Positions 26,506 to 35,681 are shown, counted from the stretch's first letter. The stretch is 64,000 bases of DNA from Lentzea kentuckyensis (GCF_002150765.1 NZ_MUYM01000102.1:1-64000), one strand, 5' to 3'. The notes: generated by a model from the sequence alone, not told the origin. Translations and numbers: made by a program.

Positions 26506-27825
26506 GTGGCCGCTCTTGCGGGGCGTGATGACCAGGCCCTCAGTCGTGTCCCTGACCAGGCGCGGCACCCGTGGTTGTCGGTCGCGACCCAGCGCTTCGG
26601 GCAGACGTCCGCGCTGAGCCAGTTGCTGCTGGGCGCGACACTCGGGTTCGGCATGACGTTCTGGGACGCCTTTCTGGCCCTCGCGATCGGGGTGGTGCTG
26701 CTCAACGTCATCGCTGTCGCGGTGGGGGTGATCGGGCAGCGGGAAGGGCTCTCGACCGCGATCCTCACGCGCTGGACCGGGTTCGGGCACGCCGGGTCGG
26801 CGATGCTCGGGCTGATCATCGCGTTGTCCTGCACCGGGTGGTTCGGGGTGCAGACCGGGCTGGCGGGGGTGGCGCTCGCCGACGTCACGGGGGTGTTGCC
26901 GTCGCCGGTGTGGTCGTTGATCTTCGGGATCGTCGTCACGGTCATCGCGGCCTACGGGGTGCGGTGGATGGCGTGGACGGCTTATGTGGCGGTACCGGCG
27001 TTCCTGTTGCTGCTCGGGTGGCTCGTGCTGACCAACGTCGGCGACGTCGGGGCCACCCTCACGAGCGCGGCGCCGGGGCCGCCGATCGGGTTGGTCACCG
27101 CGGTGACGCTGGTGACCGGGAGTTTCATCGTCGGTGCGGCGATCGCGCCGGACATGACGCGTTTCAACCGTTCCACCCGGGATGTCGTGAAGCAGACGGT
27201 GCTGGGCATCACGGTCGGCGAGTTCGTCATCAGCCTGGCCGGGGTGATCATCGCGCACGGGTTGGGCACCACCGACATCATGGGGGTCATCAGCTCGTCC
27301 AGCGGGTGGATCGGTGCGCTGATCGTGGTCACCGCCGTGCTGAAGATCAACGACTGGAACCTCTACTCGGCGTCGCTCGGGCTGGTGAACTTCTTCGACG
27401 CGGTCTTCGCGGTGCGGATCAGCCGCGCGCAGCTGACGGTGGTGATCGGGTGCGCCGGCAGTTTCCTCGCCGCCGCCGGGATCGTGCACCAGTTCAGCAA
27501 CTTCCTGGTGTTGCTGGGCGTGGTGTTCCCACCGGTCACCGGGATCATGATCGCCGAGTACTACGTGGTGCGGCAGTGGCGCAACGAGATCATTTCCACC
27601 CGGCCGCTCGTGCCGCGGTCGGCGCCCTCGTGGGTGCCGGCGACCGTGGTCATCTGGCCGGCCGCCGCGCTCGTCGGCGAGCTGTTGCCGTTCGGACAGT
27701 CCAGCCTGAACTCGCTCGTGCTGGCCTTCGCGCTGTACGTCTCAGCTGGGCGACTGGACCTGCTTCGAATGAGGACGCGGAGGGCCACCAACCGTAAGGT
27801 GGCCGGGGAGGCGTCGGCCGCCTGA
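26506..27825 (+). CDS. NCS1-family permease (CodB-like, nucleobase/hydantoin type)
   Basis: A 439-residue integral membrane protein with about twelve hydrophobic helices, of the NCS1 family that imports purines, cytosine, allantoin or hydantoins with H+ or Na+. The N-terminal block FGQTSALSQLLLGATLGFGM and the mid-protein block VGAAIAPDMTRFNRSTRD are typical. I chose the GTG at 26506 because GGAGGG ends seven bases before it; longer in-frame starts upstream lack such a site. The gene is 15 bp upstream of a hydantoinase-like gene and heads a four-gene operon ending in a PucR regulator, so a cyclic ureide or nucleobase substrate is likely (inference). The exact solute cannot be read from the sequence. 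Confidence 0.85.
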   Translation: MAALAGRDDQALSRVPDQARHPWLSVATQRFGQTSALSQLLLGATLGFGMTFWDAFLALAIGVVLLNVIAVAVGVIGQREGLSTAILTRWTGFGHAGSAMLGLIIALSCTGWFGVQTGLAGVALADVTGVLPSPVWSLIFGIVVTVIAAYGVRWMAWTAYVAVPAFLLLLGWLVLTNVGDVGATLTSAAPGPPIGLVTAVTLVTGSFIVGAAIAPDMTRFNRSTRDVVKQTVLGITVGEFVISLAGVIIAHGLGTTDIMGVISSSSGWIGALIVVTAVLKINDWNLYSASLGLVNFFDAVFAVRISRAQLTVVIGCAGSFLAAAGIVHQFSNFLVLLGVVFPPVTGIMIAEYYVVRQWRNEIISTRPLVPRSAPSWVPATVVIWPAAALVGELLPFGQSSLNSLVLAFALYVSAGRLDLLRMRTRRATNRKVAGEASAA

Positions 27826-27840
27826 GGGGTGGTTTCGTTC

Positions 27841-29421
27841 ATGCACATCGGTATCGACGTCGGCGGCACGAACACCGACGCCGTTCTCCTTGAGGGTCGG
27901 CGTGTTCTGGCCGAGTGCAAGAGGACGACCACCGCCGACGTGACGACCGGGATCGTCGCGGCGGTCGGCGGGCTTCGGCAGCAGCTGGCGTTCAACCCGG
28001 CGGCGATCAAAGCGGTCATGATCGGCACGACGCACTTCGTCAACGCCGTCGTCGAGGGCAGGGGACTTGCCAGGACGGCCGCGGTCCGGCTCGGACTTCC
28101 CGCCACCAAAGCACTTCCGCCGTTCGTCGACTGGCCGCAACGGTTGCGGCAGGTCATCGGCGGGCACGCGTACCTCTGCCACGGCGGCCACGAGTACGAC
28201 GGCCGGGTCATCTCGCCGCTCGACGAGGACGAGCTGCGCGCTGTCGCCGCCGACATCGCGGCCAAGGGCGTGCGGTCGGTCGCGATCTCGTCGGTGTTCT
28301 CGTTGGTCAACGACGACTTCGAACGGCAGGCCGCGGAGATCCTCACGGCCGAGGTGCCGGACCTGTTCGTCAGCTTCTCGCACGAGATCGGACGGCTCGG
28401 CCTGCTGGAGCGGGAGAACGCGACGATCATCAACGCCGCGCTGCGCGAGCTCGCCGGGCAGATCGCCGACGGCCTCACCGAATCGCTGACGGCACAGGGC
28501 ATCGGCGCCCCGCTCTACCTCAGCCAGAACGACGGCACGCTGATGGACCTGGAGTACGCGCGCTGCTACCCGGTCGCGACGTTCTTCTCCGGTCCGACGA
28601 ACTCGATGCGCGGCGGCGCGTTCCTGTCCGGTTTGGACGATTGTGTCGTGATCGACGTCGGTGGCACGACGACCGACGTCGGCATGCTGCGCAACGGGTT
28701 CCCGCGCGAGGCGTCGTCGCAGGTGCTGATCAGCGGGGTGCGCACGAACTTCCGGATGCCGGAGGTGCTGTCGTTCGGGCTCGGCGGCGGCAGCCTCGTG
28801 CGGCAGGGGCCGAACGGTGTCGAGGTGGGTCCGGACAGTGTCGGATTCCGGTTGCCGCAGCAGGCTTTGGTGTTCGGCGGCGACACGCTGACCGCCACGG
28901 ACGTCGCGGTCGCGGCCGGTCTCGCGGACATCGGCGACAAGGCGCTGGTGCGTCACCTCGACCGCACGCTCGTCAGTTCGGTGCTCGACCACGTCAGCGA
29001 CCGGATCGCCGCCCAGGTCGACCGCATGCGCACGTGCCCCGCGTCGTTGTCCGTGGTGCTGGTCGGTGGTGGCAGCGTGCTGGTGCCGGACGGGATCGAG
29101 GGCGCCAGCGACGTGATCAGGCCCGCGCACCACGCGTTCGCCAACGCCATCGGCGCGGCGATCGCGCAGGTCGGCGGCGAGGTCGACCGGGTGTTCGCGA
29201 TGGCACCGGACCGGCGGGACGAGGTGCTCGACGCGGCCCGGCAGGAGGCTGTGGACCGGGCGGTGGCGGCGGGAGCGAAGGCCGACACCGTGCGGATCGT
29301 CGCCGTCGAGGAGATCCCGCTCGCGTACCTGCCGGGAAACGCGAGCCGGGTGCGGGCGCGTGCGGTGGGTGATCTGGTGCTGGACCACTACAGTCCGGCC
29401 CATGCACCTGCTCCAGCCTGA
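27841..29421 (+). CDS. Hydantoinase/oxoprolinase subunit A-like protein
   Basis: A 526-residue HyuA-type protein with an actin/hexokinase-like ATPase fold. The nucleotide-binding phosphate-1 motif is GIDVGGTNTDAV near the N-terminus, and a second repeat IDVGGTTTDVGML lies mid-protein. N-methylhydantoinase and 5-oxoprolinase A subunits open cyclic amides at the cost of ATP, usually with a HyuB partner. No hyuB is present here; a DUF917 protein follows instead, and HyuA/DUF917 pairing is common. The ATG at 27841 is chosen; a GTG at 27829 is in frame. The 3' end overlaps the DUF917 gene by 20 bp. Confidence 0.85.
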   Translation: MHIGIDVGGTNTDAVLLEGRRVLAECKRTTTADVTTGIVAAVGGLRQQLAFNPAAIKAVMIGTTHFVNAVVEGRGLARTAAVRLGLPATKALPPFVDWPQRLRQVIGGHAYLCHGGHEYDGRVISPLDEDELRAVAADIAAKGVRSVAISSVFSLVNDDFERQAAEILTAEVPDLFVSFSHEIGRLGLLERENATIINAALRELAGQIADGLTESLTAQGIGAPLYLSQNDGTLMDLEYARCYPVATFFSGPTNSMRGGAFLSGLDDCVVIDVGGTTTDVGMLRNGFPREASSQVLISGVRTNFRMPEVLSFGLGGGSLVRQGPNGVEVGPDSVGFRLPQQALVFGGDTLTATDVAVAAGLADIGDKALVRHLDRTLVSSVLDHVSDRIAAQVDRMRTCPASLSVVLVGGGSVLVPDGIEGASDVIRPAHHAFANAIGAAIAQVGGEVDRVFAMAPDRRDEVLDAARQEAVDRAVAAGAKADTVRIVAVEEIPLAYLPGNASRVRARAVGDLVLDHYSPAHAPAPA

Positions 29422-30463
29422 CGAGGTCGACCGGCTCGCGCTGGGCGTGGTCGTGCTCGGCAGCGGTGGGGGTGGCGGCGAGCACGAGACCCATGCCTTC
29501 GCCGCGATGCTCCGGCACGAAATGCGACAAAGCGGTCCTGTCACTGTGCTTTCACCCGAAGAAGCCGATCCGGACGGGTACGGGGCACGCGTGGGACTGA
29601 TCGGCGCGCCGACCGTGATGATCGAGAAGCTGCCGTCGGGCCTGGAGGCAGAGGAAGCCCTGAAGGCGTTGCAGGCGCACGACTCCACGCCCGCGACGGC
29701 CGTCATCGGGTGGGAGGTCGGCGGGTGCAACGGGCTGTTGCCGCTGCTCCTGGCCGCGCGGCTGGGGCTGCCGTACGTCGACGTGGACGGGATGGGGAGA
29801 GCGTTCCCACGGATCGACCAGACGACCTACGACGCGGCCGGACTGCCCACGACCCCGTTGGCCATCACCGAACCCGGCGGAAACCGGGCGGTGCTCGACG
29901 CGACCGGCATCGAGAAGCTCGCCCGCACCGTGATGGTCGACTTCGGCGGCTGGGCGATGATGGTGGCGAAGCCGTTGAAGCTCGCAGACGCACTCAAAGC
30001 GGGCGTAACGGGCTCACTCGCGCGTGCACTGGAACTCGGTGAGATCTGGTCCCAGCAAACGGTTTCAGTCGACGAACGCGCCAAAGCTTCCGGCGGTTTC
30101 CTTGTCACGCGGGGAAAGGTCGTCGAAGTGTGGCGGGAGTCCGTCGGGGACTTTCCGCGCGGAACGGCGGCACTGCGCTGCCTGGACGCCGACGACGCGT
30201 ATGTGCGGCTGGAGATGCAGGGTGAGTACCTCGTCGCGCTCGCGGACGGCGAACCGCTCGTGACGACGCCTGATCTGCTGTGCTGCTTCGACGCCGAGTC
30301 CGGCCGCCCGCTGACGACCGAGCGCCTCACGTTCGGCGCGGTGGTCGACGTGGTAGCGCTCCCATCGCCGGTGCAGTGGGTGCGGCCGGAGATGCTCGGC
30401 CGGGTCGACCCGCGGGCGTTCGGCTACGACCTCGACTACGTGCCGTTCCGGGACGTCACATGA
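29402..30463 (+). CDS. DUF917 family protein
   Basis: A 353-residue soluble protein of the DUF917 family. The N-terminal glycine-rich loop VLGSGGGGGEHET and the block LPYVDVDGMGRAFPRIDQTT are family hallmarks. DUF917 proteins commonly occur beside HyuA-like ATPases and NCS1 permeases and are thought to act in ring-opening of cyclic amides, but the reaction has not been shown for this type. The ATG lies inside the end of the hyuA-like gene, and the stop overlaps the pucR start in an ATGA arrangement. Expression is therefore tightly coupled to both neighbours. Confidence 0.85.
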   Translation: MHLLQPDEVDRLALGVVVLGSGGGGGEHETHAFAAMLRHEMRQSGPVTVLSPEEADPDGYGARVGLIGAPTVMIEKLPSGLEAEEALKALQAHDSTPATAVIGWEVGGCNGLLPLLLAARLGLPYVDVDGMGRAFPRIDQTTYDAAGLPTTPLAITEPGGNRAVLDATGIEKLARTVMVDFGGWAMMVAKPLKLADALKAGVTGSLARALELGEIWSQQTVSVDERAKASGGFLVTRGKVVEVWRESVGDFPRGTAALRCLDADDAYVRLEMQGEYLVALADGEPLVTTPDLLCCFDAESGRPLTTERLTFGAVVDVVALPSPVQWVRPEMLGRVDPRAFGYDLDYVPFRDVT

Positions 30464-31995
30464 TCGACGACGCCGACTCGCTGACAGTGCGCGATCTGCT
30501 GGAGATCGGCGTGCTCGGCGACGCGAGCCTGCTGGCGGGAGAACGCGGCGTCGACACCGAGGTCGCGGACGTGCGGCTGGCGGCGGACATGACGGCGGTC
30601 GAGGCGTGCTCGGCGGGCGACCTGGTGATCCTGACGGGAAACCAGCCGTACCTCGTCGAGGTGGCGCTGCGCCGGGCGTACAGCGCGGACGTGCGGGCCG
30701 TGGTGCTGGTGCGGCCGTCGACCGGCAGCTATCAACTTCCTTCCACCGCAACGATCTCGTTCGCGAACCGGCTCGGCGTCCCGCTCGTGCAGACCAAGGC
30801 CGACGACCCGCTGCTGGTCGCCGACGCGTTGCGCACGGCCGTGCGCCGTCCCGAGGTCGCGGCGGCCAGGCTGCTCAACGCCGTCACCGCCCGGCTGGGC
30901 CGAAGCAAGCCCGACCCGCGGTCGGTGATCACGATCCTGTCCGGCGAGCTGCACGTGACGTGCGCGGTGATCAGCGCGGACGGCACCGCCATCGAGGGCG
31001 TGTCCCCGCCCGGCCTGCCGCCGGACCTGCTGATCGGCTCGGTCGCCACGACCGTCGAGATGACCGGGGGGTTCGCCGTCGCCGTGCCGGTGGAGACCGA
31101 CCGGACCGGGCACGTGCACCTGTGGCTGGTCTCGCACGCCCGCGGCCGCAACAAGCGCTGGGCCGAGACCGTCATGCAGATCAGCCAGGTCGCCTCCTGG
31201 GCGCTGGGCAACTGGGTCGCCGCCGAACGCCTCGAAACCGAGCGTCGCGCCCGCTCCCGCGCCTCACTGCTGTCCGAGCTGCTCGCCTCCGGTGACGACG
31301 TGCCGCCGCAGCTGGTGCAGCAGGCCGTGCTCGCCGGGTGGCGGCTCGACGGCTGGCACACGGGCGTCTACGCGATGCCGAGCCAGCCGGCCCCGAACAT
31401 GCTCGACACCGCCACCACCGAACGGCTGCGCGTCGAACTGTCCCGGCGCGGCCTGCACGGTCAGCTGGTCGAGGGCGCCGAGGGCTGGTCGTTCTGGCTC
31501 ACCAACGACTCGGAACCGCCGCAGTCGCAGCACCGCGAGCTGACCGCGAAACTGGCCCAGGTACTGGGCTCCAGCCCCATCGTCGCGGGCATCGGCCGGC
31601 CCCATCCCGGCACCTCGGGCGTGGGCCGCACGCTGGGCGAGGCACGTGAGGCCGCCGCGATGACCGGCTCGGCGAAGGTCGTGCACATCGACGAACTGGG
31701 CGTGCGGCGGCTGCTGTCGATGGCCGCCGAGACACCGGCGCTGGTCGAGCAGGCGACGCGGCTGCTGGAACCGCTGGTGGGCGTGGAGGACGGGCAGCTG
31801 CTGCGCACCCTGGCCGTGTACCTGGACGAGGAGTCGGTGACGTCCTCGGCGGCGGTGCGGCTGAAGGTGCACCGGAACACGGTGGCGCAGCGGATCAACC
31901 GGGTCGAGCAGCTGCTCGGGGTGAGCCTGCTGAACCCGGACGAGCGGCTCGCGGTGCATCTCGCCTGCCGCGCGGTACGTGCGTCGGACGAGTGA
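30460..31995 (+). CDS. PucR-family transcriptional regulator
   Basis: A 511-residue regulator. The N-terminal PucR domain (about 1-125) includes LTVRDLLEI and SAGDLVILTGNQPYLVEVAL. A middle sensor region follows, and the C-terminal PucR-type helix-turn-helix contains VRLKVHRNTVAQRINRVEQL. PucR proteins activate purine-catabolism or related genes in response to nitrogen compounds. The ATG overlaps the DUF917 stop (ATGA). As last gene of the permease/hyuA/DUF917 operon it most likely regulates that operon (inference). Confidence 0.88.
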   Translation: MIDDADSLTVRDLLEIGVLGDASLLAGERGVDTEVADVRLAADMTAVEACSAGDLVILTGNQPYLVEVALRRAYSADVRAVVLVRPSTGSYQLPSTATISFANRLGVPLVQTKADDPLLVADALRTAVRRPEVAAARLLNAVTARLGRSKPDPRSVITILSGELHVTCAVISADGTAIEGVSPPGLPPDLLIGSVATTVEMTGGFAVAVPVETDRTGHVHLWLVSHARGRNKRWAETVMQISQVASWALGNWVAAERLETERRARSRASLLSELLASGDDVPPQLVQQAVLAGWRLDGWHTGVYAMPSQPAPNMLDTATTERLRVELSRRGLHGQLVEGAEGWSFWLTNDSEPPQSQHRELTAKLAQVLGSSPIVAGIGRPHPGTSGVGRTLGEAREAAAMTGSAKVVHIDELGVRRLLSMAAETPALVEQATRLLEPLVGVEDGQLLRTLAVYLDEESVTSSAAVRLKVHRNTVAQRINRVEQLLGVSLLNPDERLAVHLACRAVRASDE

Positions 31996-32392
31996 CAGCC
32001 GAACGCGCTCAGAAACACTCGATGGTCCGTGTTCGGAATATTCCCTCGGGAACTCGTGTCGAGTCTTTCCCGAAGGTTCACTCGATTGGCGGATCAAGGC
32101 TCCGGGCTGGCCTAACGGAACGTCTCGAACTTCTACAGAAATACGCTGATCAGCAGTACTGAAACGGTTCTCCGTTCGTCCTGCCGTGGAGGCCGTTCGT
32201 CGCTTGGTAACAGATTGGCTATGACGCGCACTCTCTCTCGTGTAAGGATGACGACAGACAACGACCTGCGGTGAAGATGCGTTCCAGTGGATTAACTGCG
32301 GACGCGGACACTAAAAAGCGTGGCCCCTGCTCCAACAGGGGACCACGCGGTCGCTGTCATATCCACACATCACACCAGTAAGGACAGACAAC
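31996..32392. other. Intergenic region with hairpin and direct repeat
   Basis: No gene is visible in these 397 bases. They hold a strong hairpin (32318-32348) and a 10-bp direct repeat, GACAGACAAC, at 32253-32262 and again at 32383-32392 directly before the next ATG. Each copy is preceded by a TAAGGA-like sequence (GTAAGGATGAC and GTAAG). The arrangement looks like a long, structured 5' region of the small membrane-protein gene. Confidence 0.5.
32318..32348 (+). terminator. Strong hairpin upstream of the small membrane-protein gene
   Basis: GCGTGGCCCCTG pairs with CAGGGGACCACGC around a six-base loop with one bulged base. It is preceded by five A residues and not followed by a T run. It could terminate the pucR operon or act as an attenuator 45 bases before the ATG at 32393. 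Confidence 0.5.
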
Positions 32393-32647
32393 ATGGCCAT
32401 TATGGCCTCCTCGGGTGGCGGCCGCCACCGCAAGCCCGGCAAGTCCTGGCAGTGCCTGCTCGGTGATGTCCTCGCCGACTGGAATCTCACCGCCCGAACC
32501 GGGGTGTTGCTGGTCATCGTTTTCGCGGGACTCAGTGCGGTGATGGTGTCGGCTTTCGGTGCCGCTGGCATCACGATCCTCGCCGGGCTGCTGCTGTTGC
32601 TGCGTCGCACGGCGACCTGTGGTGGTCGGCCCGTGGCGGAAAACTGA
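32393..32647 (+). CDS. Small membrane protein (84 aa)
   Basis: Residues 1-35 are basic and polar (GGGRHRKPGKSW). They are followed by a hydrophobic stretch of about 35 residues (VLLVIVFAGLSAVMVSAFG, then ITILAGLLLLL) able to form two short transmembrane helices, and a short basic tail. The family is not recognised. The ATG at 32393 follows AAGGA at a longish spacing; an in-frame ATG at 32402 is also possible. The 5' region has an unusual hairpin and repeated motif. Confidence 0.6.
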   Translation: MAIMASSGGGRHRKPGKSWQCLLGDVLADWNLTARTGVLLVIVFAGLSAVMVSAFGAAGITILAGLLLLLRRTATCGGRPVAEN

Positions 32648-32756
32648 TCACCAAGCGTGTTCGGATCTGAACCCTTTCGGTTGGTTGTGTCCCGAACGAT
32701 CCCGGGGGAACATCGTTGTTCCGGGAAAGGGAGATACCGGCCGAGGGGGTTCGATC

Positions 32757-32987
32757 ATGATGTCCAATTCGCGTGTCCATTCGCAATCCTTCGCTGAGCG
32801 GGCATGGAGGTCCGCACGCGCGTGCGGACCGAACGGTGGCAACTGCGTCGAGGTGAACCTGGGCGTTCCCGGGTTCGTGGGAGTCCGCGACTCGAAGTCG
32901 TCGTCGCCAGAATTGTTGATCTTCGAGAGCGCCGGGTGGGGTGTGTTCGCCGACGCGCTCAGGCGTGGACGGTACGACGTGGACTGA
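32757..32987 (+). CDS. DUF397 domain protein
   Basis: A 76-residue protein with the DUF397 pattern: WRSARACGPNGGNCVEVNL, then VGVRDSKSSSPELLIF, then the end block GWGVFADALRRG. DUF397 proteins are small actinobacterial partners of XRE-DUF5753 regulators and affect development or act like antitoxins in some cases. GAGGGGG sits eight bases before the ATG at 32757. The XRE partner follows 69 bp downstream; the more usual order is regulator first. Confidence 0.85.
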   Translation: MMSNSRVHSQSFAERAWRSARACGPNGGNCVEVNLGVPGFVGVRDSKSSSPELLIFESAGWGVFADALRRGRYDVD

Positions 32988-33056
32988 CCGTTTCGGGAAA
33001 ACCACGTCGGAGCTGGGCGGACGTGACCTAGCATCGAGGCTCCCGCGTTCTCGGCA

Positions 33057-33908
33057 GTGCACAGTGGAGAGTCCTTGTCCGCCTCCTTCCCATCGCAACG
33101 CGTGCAGCTGGGCAAGCTCGTGCGCCAGAGCCGCTTGGCCGCGGGAATGAACCAGACCACGCTGGCCGAATTGATCGGATGCCGGCAGGAGAAGATTTCG
33201 AAGATCGAAACCGGGAACTCCACGCCCAGCCACGACGATCTGCGGCGCATTGTCGACGTGCTGCGGATCGGTCGCGATCGTGCCGCCGAGATGCACCGGC
33301 TCGTGGACGTCGGCAAGCTGAGCGGCTATCGCCGAGGAGTTCCCGAGTGGTTTCAGCGGTACTTCGGCGACGAGCCTCATGCGAATGAGGTGCGCGCATG
33401 GCACAGCGAACGCATCCCGGCGTGGCTTGAGGCGGAGTCGTACACGCTGGCGATGTTCGCGCCGGAAAGCCCTGAGGAGATCGCGGACCACCTGCGCCTT
33501 CGGGAGGAAAGGCGAGCATTGTTCAGTTCGCCGTCGCCGCCGCAGTACCACGTCGTGTTCAGCGAGTCCTCATTACGGCGCTCGCCGGGTGGGGCGTCCG
33601 TGGCGATCGACCAGATCCGGCATTTGCTCGGGCTCGGTGCCGAGCACGACTGGCTGCACATCCGGGTGATCCCGTTCGACGTGCCGATGCCGTATTCGGC
33701 GAACGACTTCACGTTGATGTCGATGGGCAAATCGGACTACGTGTACGTGGAACACCTGAAGGGCGCGCTGTATCTGGACAAGCCGGAGGACCGGCACAAC
33801 TACGAGGAATACTGGAAGGACGTCGACCGGCGCGCGCTCACCGAGCAGGCCAGCCGGGAGTTCCTCGAACAACTGGTCACCGAGTTGCACGATCGGATGT
33901 CACGCTAG
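33057..33908 (+). CDS. XRE-family regulator with DUF5753 domain
   Basis: About 283 residues. The N-terminal helix-turn-helix is at roughly 15-75 (LVRQSRLAAGMNQTTLAEL, then RQEKISKIETGNSTPS) and is followed by a DUF5753 sensor domain (WFQRYFGDEPHANEVRAWH, then PAWLEAESYTLAMF). The start is either the GTG at 33057 or the TTG at 33075; the latter has GGAGA close upstream. This is the DNA-binding half of an XRE/DUF397 pair and probably controls its own pair (inference). Confidence 0.88.
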   Translation: MHSGESLSASFPSQRVQLGKLVRQSRLAAGMNQTTLAELIGCRQEKISKIETGNSTPSHDDLRRIVDVLRIGRDRAAEMHRLVDVGKLSGYRRGVPEWFQRYFGDEPHANEVRAWHSERIPAWLEAESYTLAMFAPESPEEIADHLRLREERRALFSSPSPPQYHVVFSESSLRRSPGGASVAIDQIRHLLGLGAEHDWLHIRVIPFDVPMPYSANDFTLMSMGKSDYVYVEHLKGALYLDKPEDRHNYEEYWKDVDRRALTEQASREFLEQLVTELHDRMSR

Positions 33909-33949
33909 CGCCGGATTTCGCTCGCTCGTTCGGGTGCGTACGCTGAACC

Positions 33950-34807
33950 GTGGCCGGTGAGAGGTGGGCGGAATCCGTGCGTGAAGAGTTCCCTCCGCAC
34001 GGCATCGATCTCCACAATCCCAGCCCCGCGCGCGTCTACGACTTCCTGCTCGGCGGCGACTACTGCTACGAGGCCGATCGGCGGTTCGCGGAACAGGCGC
34101 TGCGGGTGTTCCCGAAGCTGCAGGCGATCGCGAGGGCGAACCGGCTGTTCCTGCACCGGGTGGTGCGGTACCTGTTGCGCAGGGGTGTTCGGCAGTTCGT
34201 GGACATCGGGGCGGGGCTGCCGACGATGGGGCACACGCATCAGGTGGCGGACCTGTTCGCGCCCGGTGAGAGCCAGGTCGTCTACGTCGACCACGAACCG
34301 GTGACGGTGGCACACGCGCAGGTGCTGCTGGATCGGGACGGCGACCGGGCAAGACATGCGGCCGTTCACGCTGATCTGCGTGATCCGGACGGGTTGTGGC
34401 GGCAGGTCGCCGACACGGGGGTGGTGGATCTCGAACGGCCCGTCGCGGTGTTGCTGATCGCCGTGCTGCACCTGCGGCAGTCCAACGCCCGCGGCGTGGA
34501 CGTCGGGCCACGGGCGGTGGCCAGATATCGCGAGCTGAGCAGCCCGGGGTCCTACCTCGCCATCTCTCATCTCACCGACGAGGGCGTGCCGAACAAGGCC
34601 AAGCTGGTCGGGTTCGGCGAGCTCGCCGCGGTGTGGCGGTCGAAGCCGGAGATCGAGGAGTTGTTCGGGGACTTCGAACTCGTCGAGCCCGGAGTGACGT
34701 GGACGGCGCAGTGGCATCCCGAGGAAGCGGCTCCCGGTGCGCCGGCCGTCGAGTTCGAGGCGCCGGGCGAGTCGGCGATGTGGGCGGGTGTCGGGCGCAA
34801 GGGGTGA
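33950..34807 (+). CDS. DUF574-type SAM-dependent methyltransferase
   Basis: A 285-residue protein of the Methyltransf_19/DUF574 family, found in many copies in actinomycetes. Typical blocks are NPSPARVYDFLLGG near the N-terminus, RYLLRRGVRQFVDIGAGLPT as the SAM-binding strand and loop, and YVDHEPVTVAHAQ. The substrate is unknown. It starts at a GTG 41 bp after the XRE gene, so the two could be co-transcribed. Its stop codon abuts the stop of the convergent kinase gene with no base between. Confidence 0.88.
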   Translation: MAGERWAESVREEFPPHGIDLHNPSPARVYDFLLGGDYCYEADRRFAEQALRVFPKLQAIARANRLFLHRVVRYLLRRGVRQFVDIGAGLPTMGHTHQVADLFAPGESQVVYVDHEPVTVAHAQVLLDRDGDRARHAAVHADLRDPDGLWRQVADTGVVDLERPVAVLLIAVLHLRQSNARGVDVGPRAVARYRELSSPGSYLAISHLTDEGVPNKAKLVGFGELAAVWRSKPEIEELFGDFELVEPGVTWTAQWHPEEAAPGAPAVEFEAPGESAMWAGVGRKG

Positions 34808-35605
34808 TCAGGTGGGGACGAACGCGGGCAGGACCGCGTCCACCTCGTAGCCGCCGTCGTCCGTCGGACCCGCCGTGAGGGTGCCGCCGACCATCTCGAC
34901 CCGGCCGCGCAGGCCGAGCAAACCCTGGCCGGAGCGAGGTTTCGGCGGTTCGGGGAGGAACGGCGGCGCGGTGTTGCGGATGACCGCGCGGACGGTGCTC
35001 GGTCCGGAGTGGATGGTGATCTCGGTCTGGGCACCCGGCGCGTGCTGGTGCACGTTCGTGAGCGACTCCTGGACGACGCGGTACATCGTGCGGCGCACGG
35101 CGGGGGAGATGATGTCGGCGTCGCCGTGTTCGGTCAGGGTGATCGCCAGCCCGGTGGCGGCGGAGTCGGCGACCAGGCTGGAGAGCCGGTCGGGCAGGAC
35201 GTCCGGGATGCGTGCGGTGCGGCCGTTGCGCAGCACGCCGACCAGGTCGCGCAGTTCGACCAACGCCTGGCAGCCCGCGGTGCGCAGTTCCTCGGCGGCC
35301 GCGCGGCTGCTGTCGTCCTTGGCCGCCATCCGCATCGCGCCGGCGTGCAACACCATCAGGTTCAGGCGGTGCGTGACGACGTCGTGCATCTCGGCGGCGA
35401 GCCTCGTGCGTTCGTCGGCGCGGGCGCGCTCGGCCAGCAGTTCGCGTTCCAGTTCGGCGCATTCGGCCGCGCCCCTGGCGAGGCTGCGCCACCACACCGC
35501 GGACGCCGAGAGCAGGACGATCCCCAGCGTGGCCAGCGCGAATTCGCGCCAGGTGTCGGGCGCTGCCACGAGCAGCACCTGCGCCAGGTCTCCGGCCCGT
35601 CTCAC
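34808..35605 (-). CDS. Sensor histidine kinase, HisKA_3 type, orphan
   Basis: A 265-residue NarL-class kinase. One hydrophobic helix lies at about residues 21-39, followed by a coiled-coil linker (LERELLAERARADERTRLA), the phospho-acceptor His74 in AAEMHDVVTHRLN, and a HATPase domain (MYRVVQESLTNVHQHA, then GQGLLGLRGRVEMVGG). The sensing part is nearly absent. No response regulator gene is adjacent, so the partner must be encoded elsewhere or have been lost. It is divergent from the ABC-F gene. Confidence 0.85.
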   Translation of the reverse strand: MRRAGDLAQVLLVAAPDTWREFALATLGIVLLSASAVWWRSLARGAAECAELERELLAERARADERTRLAAEMHDVVTHRLNLMVLHAGAMRMAAKDDSSRAAAEELRTAGCQALVELRDLVGVLRNGRTARIPDVLPDRLSSLVADSAATGLAITLTEHGDADIISPAVRRTMYRVVQESLTNVHQHAPGAQTEITIHSGPSTVRAVIRNTAPPFLPEPPKPRSGQGLLGLRGRVEMVGGTLTAGPTDDGGYEVDAVLPAFVPT

Positions 35606-35681
35606 GCGCCTGACGATACTGCCGGATTTGTGCCTTGGATCACCTACGGGAGCAGGGGGTGCACCCTACTTTCGCAGGTGG

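Noticed and set aside
27742..29730. 662-codon minus-strand frame across the hyuA-like gene
   Set aside because: A codon-bias artefact of high-GC DNA; no start signal and no recognisable domain.
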